Shown: positions 1 through 5,803 of the stretch, in pieces
Layout: each line of letters begins with the position of its first letter
Numbering within the stretch: the first letter of the stretch is position 1
Source of the DNA: an uncultured Bacilli bacterium
GTDB lineage: Bacteria > Bacillota_I > Bacilli_A > RF39 > UBA660
Assembly: GCA_947631885.1 (NCBI GenBank)
Contig: CANRMZ010000060.1
Location: 1 to 7,441, forward strand
Direction of reading: 5' to 3'
DNA: 7,441 bases
Notes under the pieces: model-generated
What the model was told of the DNA's origin: nothing
Database searches by the model: none
Seen by the model: only the letters and a program-made list of their open reading frames with translations
Translations under genes and position numbers: made by a program

Positions 1-1
1 A

Positions 2-1192
2 AGGTATGATGCCAAAGATATGGCTGACTTTAGAGCTAGATACAATAATTGTCCCTTGCTTTTATCATCTGCAACGCCTTCTTTAGAGGCTAAAGCCCGG
101 GCCGATAAAGGAGTATATAAATTATTATCTCTTAAGAAAAGAGCTAATAATATGATGCTTCCCGAAGTTCTCTTAGTGGATATGGTAAGTGAGCTTAAGA
201 AAGGTAATTATTTATTCTCTTCGGTTTTAAAAGAAAAGATTCAAAAAAGATTAGATAATAAAGAGCAAGTTATCCTTCTTTTAAATCGCCGAGGTTTTGC
301 CACTTTTATAACTTGTTCTTCATGTGGTTATACTTATAAATGCCCTAACTGTGATATAACGCTTACTTATCATAAATCTTCAAATAATTTAAGATGCCAT
401 TACTGTGGTTATGTAACCAAAAAAGATGATTTATGTCCCAAGTGTCATGAAGATAGTTTAAATTATCTTGGGGTTGGCACTCAAAAAGTTGAACAGATGC
501 TTAAGGAATTATATCCTGAGGCTAGAATCATTCGCATGGATCAAGATACGACTACTAAGAAAGGCTCTTTGCAAAAAATTATCGATGACTTTGCGGATAA
601 TAAATACGATATACTTCTAGGAACTCAAATGATATCAAAAGGATTAGACTTTAAAAATGTTACTTTGGTAGGCATAATCAATGCTGATACTTCTTTAAAT
701 CTACCAGATTTTAGGGCTAATGAAAAAACTTTTTCCCTTTTATATCAAACATCTGGTAGGGCAGGCCGGGATAAAAAACAAGGCGAAGTTGTTATTCAAA
801 CTTTTAACCCTGATAATAAAGTTTTAAATTTAGTTAAAGAAAATGATTATGATAAGTTTTACTTATATGAAATGAATATTCGCCATAAGTTAAAGTATCC
901 ACCATATACTTATATTGCTTTAATTGTTATTAAAAGTAAAGATTATGATTTGGCTTCGAAAACAGCATTGGATATTAAGAAATATTTAGATCCTAGACTT
1001 AGTAATAAAACTATTATATATGGTCCAACACCCGCCAGTATCTTTAGAATAAATAATATCTATCATTTTCAAATAACAATTAAATATACATTTGATGATA
1101 AACTTAATAAAGTTTTAAAAGAACTTGAAACAAACTATAACACACAAAGCCAAGTAGCTTTAGAAATAACCTTTAATCCTGCACGTTTTTGA
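2..1192 (+). CDS. priA: Primosomal protein N' (PriA helicase), C-terminal half, 5'-truncated by window edge
   Basis: PriA is a superfamily 2 3'-5' DNA helicase that recognises stalled or collapsed forks and reloads the replicative helicase. The frame is open from base 2 (residues RYDAKD precede the first in-window ATG at 20), so that ATG is internal. About 396 residues are present, roughly half of a usual PriA. Visible in order: helicase motif III SATPSLE; the PriA zinc-binding insert with eight cysteines between nt 314 and 445 in paired CxxC spacing (CSSC, CPNC, CHYC, CPKC); then the second RecA-like lobe with GVGTQKVEQML, RMDQDTT, GTQMISKGLDF, and the motif VI region QTSGRAGR. A normal PriA C-terminal domain follows and ends at NPARF with TGA. 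The N-terminal DNA-binding domain and Walker A/B motifs lie outside the window. The next gene is a tad gene, not the def/fmt genes that often follow priA in Bacillota. Confidence 0.97.
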   Translation, partial: RYDAKDMADFRARYNNCPLLLSSATPSLEAKARADKGVYKLLSLKKRANNMMLPEVLLVDMVSELKKGNYLFSSVLKEKIQKRLDNKEQVILLLNRRGFATFITCSSCGYTYKCPNCDITLTYHKSSNNLRCHYCGYVTKKDDLCPKCHEDSLNYLGVGTQKVEQMLKELYPEARIIRMDQDTTTKKGSLQKIIDDFADNKYDILLGTQMISKGLDFKNVTLVGIINADTSLNLPDFRANEKTFSLLYQTSGRAGRDKKQGEVVIQTFNPDNKVLNLVKENDYDKFYLYEMNIRHKLKYPPYTYIALIVIKSKDYDLASKTALDIKKYLDPRLSNKTIIYGPTPASIFRINNIYHFQITIKYTFDDKLNKVLKELETNYNTQSQVALEITFNPARF

Positions 1193-1221
1193 TTGTATTT
1201 TTATTTAATTTATTTTATAAT
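1193..1221 (+). promoter_or_regulatory. Candidate sigma-A promoter for the tad operon
   Basis: In the 52-bp gap after priA there is a perfect -10 hexamer TATAAT (1216-1221). Seventeen bases upstream is TTGTAT (1193-1198), a weak -35 match (TTG conserved). Transcription would start near 1228, leaving a very short leader before the ATG at 1245. The gap is AT-rich, so a chance -10 match is possible. No convincing terminator separates priA from this site, so read-through from priA may also contribute. Confidence 0.5.
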
Positions 1222-1233
1222 TAAAAAGATGGT

Positions 1234-1237
1234 AGGT
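1234..1237 (+). promoter_or_regulatory. Ribosome binding site of first tadE-like gene
   Basis: AGGT, within GGTAGGTAAC, lies seven bases before the ATG at 1245. It supports that start and therefore the short MNNKGQALVEF leader of the protein. Confidence 0.55.
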
Positions 1238-1244
1238 AACAAAG

Positions 1245-1550
1245 ATGAATAATAAGGGGCAAGCATTAGTAGAGTTTATTATTGTTATTCCAGTACTCAT
1301 TTTAATAATCCTTGCCATAATCGATTATTCACGAATAATACAGGTAAGAAATTATTTAGAAAATGTAATGGAAGAAGTTATCGATAATGATGATTATAAA
1401 CTTGATGAAGATATCACTTTTAATGAAGTAACGACCGATGGGGAGAAAAGTTATTACTTAAGAAAGAATATTGAATTATATTCACCATTTTTAAATTTCG
1501 TGATGGATAATCCTTATCCCATCGAAATAAAAAGAGTTGTCTATGAATAA
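1245..1550 (+). CDS. TadE-like pseudopilin (minor pilin) of Tad system
   Basis: A 101-residue protein with the layout of TadE-family pseudopilins: a short basic leader MNNKG, then a hydrophobic helix (about residues 6-27), then a small polar domain. The leader and helix start match a type IV prepilin-type site, G5 followed by QALVE, with Glu at +5 of the predicted mature protein. DYSR after the helix resembles the conserved D-x-[GS]-R end of TadE helices. The remaining ~70 residues are acidic and end in IEIKRVVYE. In known Tad systems TadE is processed by a prepilin peptidase and acts as a minor pilin or in pilus assembly. No peptidase gene is in the window. It is the first gene of the operon, and its end overlaps the next gene by 8 bases. 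It could be the main pilin here, because no Flp gene is visible; that is inference. Confidence 0.8.
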   Translation: MNNKGQALVEFIIVIPVLILIILAIIDYSRIIQVRNYLENVMEEVIDNDDYKLDEDITFNEVTTDGEKSYYLRKNIELYSPFLNFVMDNPYPIEIKRVVYE

Positions 1551-1569
1551 TAAAGGACAAGCACTTGTA
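1245..1569 (+). repeat. Imperfect direct repeat: shared 27-bp start of the two tadE-like genes
   Basis: Bases 1245-1271 and 1543-1569 both encode MNNKGQALV and match at 23 of 27 positions. All four differences are synonymous (AAG/AAA, GGG/GGA, and two in TTA/CTT). Similarity falls off quickly after the ninth codon, although both proteins keep a hydrophobic helix and a KRV-type end. This suggests an old tandem duplication, or strong selection on the processing signal. Confidence 0.65.
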
Positions 1570-1896
1570 CTAGTTATTTTACTTATTCCTATCATAATGA
1601 TTGTCTTAGCGGGGGCTTTAGAAAGTGCTAGTATAACATATCAAAAAAATAGAATAACTAGCAATATTAAGACAATCTTAACATCTTGTTTTGATAAATG
1701 CTCTGATGAAGAAATTGAAAAGCTTTTTAAAGATAATAATCTTAGCTATGAAAAAATAGAAATAACAAGAGATAATAATTTAAAAATAGATGTTAAAGTT
1801 GAAATAGATAGCCTCATAAGTGAGAATTACTTTCAAAAATTTATTTATGAAGCTACAAAAAATGATAATAAGATAGAAGTAAAAAGGGTAAGTTGA
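1543..1896 (+). CDS. Second TadE/TadF-like pseudopilin, lacking Glu+5
   Basis: A 117-residue protein whose first nine residues (MNNKGQALV) are identical to those of the preceding gene. The ATG at 1543 is preferred over an upstream TTG at 1537 because it reproduces this shared start and has AAGAG a few bases upstream. It overlaps the previous gene by 8 bases, so the two are probably translationally coupled. After the leader a hydrophobic helix spans about residues 6-27. The position equivalent to Glu+5 is Leu, as in several minor pseudopilins. The polar domain has a CxxxC pair (C49, C53) and ends in KIEVKRVS, echoing the IEIKRVV end of its neighbour. Its probable role is as a minor or tip component of the Tad pilus. 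The exact family (TadE, TadF or TadG-like) cannot be settled by eye. It ends at TGA, 5 bases before the next gene. Confidence 0.72.
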   Translation: MNNKGQALVLVILLIPIIMIVLAGALESASITYQKNRITSNIKTILTSCFDKCSDEEIEKLFKDNNLSYEKIEITRDNNLKIDVKVEIDSLISENYFQKFIYEATKNDNKIEVKRVS

Positions 1897-1901
1897 TGTA
1901 G

Positions 1902-2663
1902 ATGAAAAAAGGTAAAAGCATATGTATTTTCTCTACTAAAGGTGGAGTTGGTAAAACGACAACGGCCATTAATATAGCTGGCGTTTTAGCGCGCAAGCAA
2001 AAGAAATGCTTATTAATTGATTTAGATAATACTTCAGGTGCTATAGCTACTATGCTTAGAAAAATACCTTCAAAAACTATTGCTTCATGTGAGGATGATT
2101 ATATTACCCATTCTTTTAATAAAATAGAGGATTATGTAACAAGTTATAATGAATATATTGATATTTTAGCTTCTTGTGTGGATCCTAGAATAGGAAGCAA
2201 AATTGAGCCAGCACTTATTCCTCTTATAATGGAAAGAGCTAAATACTCTTATGATTTTTTAATTGTTGATATGAATCATAGCTTAAATGAATATAACTTA
2301 AATATTCTTGATAATACTGATTTATGTTTACTTGTTATGTCTAATGATTTAGTGGATATTCGTAATACGGCAAACTTAATCACCGTTTTTAAAGATGCGC
2401 AAAAAACTAATTATAAAGTATTGCTAAATAATTCGGTATACCCTAGTAAGAAATACTATAGTTTATATGATATAAAAAATGCTATTAAAGCAAATATTGA
2501 TTATACAATTGACTCATCATTTCACATAAATACTATTGATAAGTATATTTATGATGGTCAAATACTTACCTTAGATCCTAAAATGCCTAAGATATATCCG
2601 ATGGTTAATAAAGTTTTTGAAACTCTTATTAAGGATTTAGAGGAGGTAGAAGATGAAAGGTAA
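1902..2663 (+). CDS. MinD/ParA-family ATPase, short TadZ/CpaE-like Tad localisation factor
   Basis: A 253-residue P-loop ATPase of the MinD/ParA type. It shows the deviant Walker A motif KGGVGKTT at residues 13-20 (signature Lys13, P-loop Lys18), the Walker A' region LLIDLDNTSG at 37-46, and a Walker B-like segment FLIVDMNHS at 119-127. NNSVYPSKKYYS (176-187) lies where MinD-like proteins carry their base-contacting loop. Its position between tadE-like genes and tadA is the usual place for TadZ/CpaE, which localises the Tad machine at the membrane or pole. TadZ of Eubacterium rectale has an atypical receiver domain before the ATPase. Here the protein starts almost directly at the first beta strand, so that domain is absent. 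The ATG at 1902 is the only sensible start; AAGGGT at 1884-1889 is a rather distant ribosome site. The 3' end overlaps tadA by 11 bases. Chromosome partitioning is an unlikely alternative given the context. Confidence 0.85.
   Translation: MKKGKSICIFSTKGGVGKTTTAINIAGVLARKQKKCLLIDLDNTSGAIATMLRKIPSKTIASCEDDYITHSFNKIEDYVTSYNEYIDILASCVDPRIGSKIEPALIPLIMERAKYSYDFLIVDMNHSLNEYNLNILDNTDLCLLVMSNDLVDIRNTANLITVFKDAQKTNYKVLLNNSVYPSKKYYSLYDIKNAIKANIDYTIDSSFHINTIDKYIYDGQILTLDPKMPKIYPMVNKVFETLIKDLEEVEDER
2641..2647 (+). promoter_or_regulatory. Consensus Shine-Dalgarno site of tadA, inside the tadZ-like gene
   Basis: AGGAGGT ends five bases before the ATG at 2653 and lies within the last codons of the preceding gene. 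It is the strongest ribosome site in the window. It fixes the tadA start and suggests that the motor ATPase is translated at a high rate and coupled to its neighbour. Confidence 0.8.
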
Positions 2664-3978
2664 TTTATTAAATGAATTTTCTTTTGGAAACAAGTCTATG
2701 AATCAATCCTCTATTAACGACTACGATGTTTTTAAAGATAAAGATTTACTTGATACACTAAGAACTAAAATTGTTGAAAATCTTATTGATAACAAAGTGC
2801 CCGAGGGAGTAGATACTACCTCTTTTATCAATGAGCAAATAAATAAAGCTATCGAAGGCTATGATTTATCAACTATGGAAAGAAGTCATTTATATAACTT
2901 AATTGAAAATGAAATAAATGGTTATGGGCCTTTAACAGAACTTTTAGATGATGACAATATTACCGAGATAATGGTTAATTCACCTAAAGAGATATATATA
3001 GAAATTGAGGGTAATCTTGTTAAAGATGAGACCGTATCTTTTATTAATGATGCTCATATCTTAAGAACGATTCAAAGAATCGTAGAGCCAATGGGTAGAA
3101 CTATTGATGTTAATAATCCGATGGTTGATTCAAGACTCGAAAGTGGAGCACGTATTAATGCCATTATTCCACCACTTTCTACTAAAGGACCGGTAATAAC
3201 AATTAGAAAATTTAAAAAGCAACTTAATAATGTCGAAGAGCTTTTAAGAGTAGGTACTCTAACAAATGAAATGGCTCACTTCTTGGATGTAGCAGTTAAA
3301 TCTAAACTTAATATTATTGTCTGTGGCGGTACTGGTTCAGGTAAAACTACTTTATTAAATGTCTTAAGTACTTTTATATCACCAGATGAAAGAATTATAA
3401 CTATTGAAGATGCTGCCGAACTAAAGCTTCCTCAACCTCATGTTATAAGTCTTGAAACTAGAACTACAAACTATGAGAAAAGTGGGGAAATAACTATTAG
3501 AGATTTAGTACGTAACTCGCTTAGAATGAGACCTGATCGGATAATTGTTGGTGAAGTAAGAGGTAAAGAAGCTTTTGATATGCTTCAAGCAATGAATACT
3601 GGCCATGAAGGAAGCTTAACAACTTTGCACGCTAATGGAGGTCAAGATGCTCTTCATAGGCTAGAAACGATGGTTTTAATGGCTAATATGGATTTAACTG
3701 TTAAAGCAATTAGAGAATATATTGAGGGAGCTATTAACCTTGTTGTAACTATTGATAGACTTGCTGATGGTAAAAGAAAAATAACCGATATATCCGAAGT
3801 AAATGGCTTTGAAAATGATGAAATTAAACTTGAACATTTATATCATTTCATGCAAAAAGGTTTGACAGAGAATAAAGAAATCGATGGTACTTTTTCTAAA
3901 GGCCATCTACGTCCTAAGTGCCTAGATAAAATGATTTCTTATGGCTATAAAGAAGTAGAGGATTACTTTAAATATTAA
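2653..3978 (+). CDS. tadA: TadA/CpaF secretion ATPase (type II/IV secretion motor)
   Basis: A 441-residue hexameric motor ATPase of the VirB11/PulE superfamily, TadA/CpaF branch, which works at the cytoplasmic face of the membrane and powers pilin assembly with TadB and TadC. All hallmark motifs are present: Walker A GGTGSGKTT at 225-233, Asp box RIITIEDAAEL around 247-257, Walker B DRIIVGEVRG at 295-304, and His box TGHEGSLTTLHANG at 316-329. Upstream are the typical CpaF N-terminal elements: a helical region (about 30-95, including ENEINGYGPLTELLDD), then EIMVNSPKEIYIE and SRLESGARINAIIPP. The length is normal for the family and no active-site residue appears to be lost. The first ~25 residues are polar, Ser/Asn-rich and poorly conserved. 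It overlaps the tadZ-like gene by 11 bases and sits 13 bases before tadB. Confidence 0.96.
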   Translation: MKGNLLNEFSFGNKSMNQSSINDYDVFKDKDLLDTLRTKIVENLIDNKVPEGVDTTSFINEQINKAIEGYDLSTMERSHLYNLIENEINGYGPLTELLDDDNITEIMVNSPKEIYIEIEGNLVKDETVSFINDAHILRTIQRIVEPMGRTIDVNNPMVDSRLESGARINAIIPPLSTKGPVITIRKFKKQLNNVEELLRVGTLTNEMAHFLDVAVKSKLNIIVCGGTGSGKTTLLNVLSTFISPDERIITIEDAAELKLPQPHVISLETRTTNYEKSGEITIRDLVRNSLRMRPDRIIVGEVRGKEAFDMLQAMNTGHEGSLTTLHANGGQDALHRLETMVLMANMDLTVKAIREYIEGAINLVVTIDRLADGKRKITDISEVNGFENDEIKLEHLYHFMQKGLTENKEIDGTFSKGHLRPKCLDKMISYGYKEVEDYFKY

Positions 3979-3980
3979 GA

Positions 3981-3985
3981 AAGGA
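3981..3985 (+). promoter_or_regulatory. Ribosome binding site of tadB
   Basis: AAGGA lies six bases before the ATG at 3992, in the only true intergenic gap (13 bp) between tadA and tadB. It supports that start and hence an N-terminal membrane helix. Confidence 0.65.
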
Positions 3986-3991
3986 TAAATA

Positions 3992-5002
3992 ATGAAACAA
4001 ATTATAATAAGAAATGTTTTATTTGTTTTGATTATATGCATTATCTTTGTGATAGTGTCTTTTCTTATTATAAGACGTTATTTATCTTGTAAGCTTAATA
4101 AAAGGGTAAAACCATATAAAGTAGTACCTAAAAGGGAAGAAACAGTATCAATAATAGACCACTTAATAAGTATTTACTTAAGTATGGCCGTTAAATTATC
4201 GGCTTTCTTTAACCAGCATCATTTATTTACTAAGTATTCCCAAAAGTTTGATAAATATCTAACTTATATTGTTAAAGATTCATATGAAAGCATGGATTAT
4301 GTATCTAGTAAATTTATTATTACCATTATAATTAATCTTTTATATTTCATTGTTTTAGGAGTAAGATCTATTCATTTTAACATTTGGCATTTTTTAATAA
4401 TCAATATTGTCAGTTTTTATGCTCTTGATGCAATATTAATTATATTATATAAAAGTAAACAAAAGATTATTGAAGAACAATTATTACAAGCGATTATTAT
4501 TATGAATGGCGCATTTAAAAGTGGTAAGAATATTTATCAAGCTGTCCAAATAATCAAAAATGAATTACCTAATCCTATTAAAGAGGAATTTGGTATTATT
4601 GCTAAAGACTTAGATTATGGGCTTGATATTAATGTTATATTTGAAAGATTTTACGAAAGAGTTAAAGTAGAAGAAGCAAGATATATTACCTCATCATTAT
4701 CTTTACTTAATAAAACTGGTGGTAGTGTAGTAACAGTCTTTAATATGATAGAGAAAAGATTTTATAACCGTTTAAAAATTCGTAATGAACTAAAGTCTTT
4801 AACTGCTACAAGTAAACTACTTAAAAACTTCTTATGCTTTATCCCATTTGCATTTGTTTTATTCATAATGATTTTGGATAGATCATATTTTAAGGTATTC
4901 TTTACTAGTATGCCTGGTATCGTAGTATTTGGAATGATTATTTTCCTATATCTTACATATGTGATTATCATTCGTCGAATAATGAAGGTGGATGAAGTAT
5001 GA
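3992..5002 (+). CDS. tadB: TadB-like inner platform protein (T2SS F domain)
   Basis: A 336-residue polytopic membrane protein. Hydrophobic segments lie at about residues 5-27, 107-125, 131-152, 279-296 and 304-327. Between the third and fourth lies the cytoplasmic type II secretion F domain (about 160-275), recognisable by QLLQAIIIMNGAFKSGKNIYQAVQ, the L-x-x-G helix region DLDYGLDINVIFERF, and LLNKTGGSVVTVFNMIEKRF. The last of these corresponds to the family's L-x-x-x-x-G-G-x-[LV]-x-x-x-[LF] stretch. TadB pairs with TadC to form the membrane platform that TadA acts on. It contains one of only two tryptophans in the window (W132). Its TGA stop overlaps the tadC start as ATGA, the classic arrangement for translational coupling. 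Confidence 0.9.
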   Translation: MKQIIIRNVLFVLIICIIFVIVSFLIIRRYLSCKLNKRVKPYKVVPKREETVSIIDHLISIYLSMAVKLSAFFNQHHLFTKYSQKFDKYLTYIVKDSYESMDYVSSKFIITIIINLLYFIVLGVRSIHFNIWHFLIINIVSFYALDAILIILYKSKQKIIEEQLLQAIIIMNGAFKSGKNIYQAVQIIKNELPNPIKEEFGIIAKDLDYGLDINVIFERFYERVKVEEARYITSSLSLLNKTGGSVVTVFNMIEKRFYNRLKIRNELKSLTATSKLLKNFLCFIPFAFVLFIMILDRSYFKVFFTSMPGIVVFGMIIFLYLTYVIIIRRIMKVDEV

Positions 5003-5703
5003 AAATAAGTAATGTTATAAAATTTCTTTATCCCCAAAAGGCTATTAAAAAAACTGAAGAAAAGATCAATTTACTTGGCATTAATGATAAAACAAATATT
5101 AATAATTACCTAGGCTTAAAATTTATTGCTCTAACACTCATTTTTTTCTTCAGCCTATTTTATATACGTTATGGATATTTGCTAGCACCATTTGTTACTG
5201 TGGGTTGTTATTTTTTATATGATTACCTTGCTTTAGATTTTAAAATTAAGAAAAGGGCTAATATCTTAGAAAAAGAGGCAATATTTTTCTTTGAAATTTT
5301 GGTCTTAAGCTTACAAACAGAAAACAATTTAAAAGTATGCCTTGAAAATACTTGCGATGCTATTGATAGCGAAATTTCTTTAGAATTTAAAGAAGTCCTT
5401 AAAGAAGTAAAGGTTGGCAAATCGATGACTGAAGCATTAAATGATGCTAAAAAAAGAATCCCTTCGAAAAATGTTAATAATATCTTACTAAATTTAACTG
5501 AGTCTTATACATATGGAACTAGTATTACTGATACCTTAGAAAATCAAATTGAATATTTAACCGATAAGAGAATTCTTGATATTAAGGGTAAAATAAATAA
5601 AATACCTACCCAAATATCGATAGTATCTGTCCTATTTTTTGTTCCCCTTATTATGTTATTGATTCTGGGACCAATTATTTTAGAATATTTTATAAAATTA
5701 TAA
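4999..5703 (+). CDS. tadC: TadC-like inner platform protein (T2SS F domain)
   Basis: A 234-residue membrane protein with hydrophobic segments at about residues 40-57, 59-76 and 206-229. The central cytoplasmic stretch (about 90-190) reads as a second T2SS F domain: FFFEILVLSLQTENNLKVCLENT, VKVGKSMTEALNDAKKRIP, LTESYTYGTSITDTLENQ. The G-x-[SP]-[MI] and Y-x-Y-G-x-x elements match TadC homologues. It is somewhat shorter than many TadC proteins. The start is fixed by the ATGA overlap with tadB and by AAGGTGG about seven bases upstream. It is the last gene of the operon, and the stop codon is part of the downstream terminator hairpin. TadB and TadC are probably ancient paralogues; the role of each is inferred from gene order. 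Confidence 0.88.
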   Translation: MKISNVIKFLYPQKAIKKTEEKINLLGINDKTNINNYLGLKFIALTLIFFFSLFYIRYGYLLAPFVTVGCYFLYDYLALDFKIKKRANILEKEAIFFFEILVLSLQTENNLKVCLENTCDAIDSEISLEFKEVLKEVKVGKSMTEALNDAKKRIPSKNVNNILLNLTESYTYGTSITDTLENQIEYLTDKRILDIKGKINKIPTQISIVSVLFFVPLIMLLILGPIILEYFIKL

Positions 5704-5728
5704 GCACTTAATTGTGCTTTTATTTTTT
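5702..5728 (+). terminator. Intrinsic terminator of the tad operon
   Basis: A perfect 6-bp inverted repeat, AAGCAC (5702-5707) and GTGCTT (5714-5719), flanks a 6-base loop TTAATT and runs into a T-rich tract through 5728. The 5' arm starts inside the tadC TAA stop codon, so a ribosome finishing tadC would cover the hairpin. The stem is short, but it is the most G+C-dense spot in an otherwise nearly pure A/T gap. Confidence 0.75.
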
Positions 5729-5747
5729 ATAAAAAAGTTTATTTAAG

Positions 5748-5776
5748 TTTACACATATATTATTTTTTGATATAAT
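5748..5776 (+). promoter_or_regulatory. Strong sigma-A promoter with extended -10
   Basis: TTTACA (5748-5753, 5 of 6 to the -35 consensus) is followed after exactly 17 bases by TATAAT (5771-5776). The -10 is preceded by TGA at 5768-5770, giving the extended TGnTATAAT form. Transcription would start about 5783, leaving a ~20-base leader. It lies just after the tad terminator, so the downstream gene is probably transcribed independently. No operator-like inverted repeat is obvious around it. Confidence 0.85.
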
Positions 5777-5791
5777 CTTTAAAGAAAATAG

Positions 5792-5800
5792 GGAAGTGAT
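5792..5800 (+). promoter_or_regulatory. Ribosome binding site fixing the start of the downstream membrane protein
   Basis: GGAAGTGAT matches the extended anti-16S complement GGAGGTGAT at 8 of 9 positions and ends three bases before the ATG at 5804, with GGAAG seven bases away. This selects 5804 over the in-frame ATGs at 5813 and 5822. Confidence 0.8.
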
Positions 5801-5803
5801 ATA

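Noticed and set aside
1204..1225. Inverted repeat TTTAATT ... AATTAAA as a priA terminator
   Set aside because: The stem is entirely A/T and has no T-tract following it. It overlaps the -10 hexamer of the candidate tad promoter, so it is probably chance in AT-rich DNA.
1537..1542. TTG start two codons upstream of the second tadE-like gene
   Set aside because: The ATG at 1543 gives exactly the same MNNKGQALV start as the neighbouring paralogue and has a better-placed AAGAG site.
1190..1896. Genetic code 4 (TGA as tryptophan), suggested by the AT-rich composition
   Set aside because: TGA codons end priA, the second tadE-like gene and tadB at expected C-termini. Read-through would only add unrelated tails, and the two real tryptophans are coded by TGG.
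4762..5037. 91-codon minus-strand reading frame across the tadB/tadC junction
   Set aside because: It lies antisense to two well-supported genes, shows no family motif, and its composition is that of a reverse-strand shadow.
5223..5420. 65-codon minus-strand frame inside tadC
   Set aside because: Antisense to the conserved F domain of tadC, with no ribosome site or recognisable motif.
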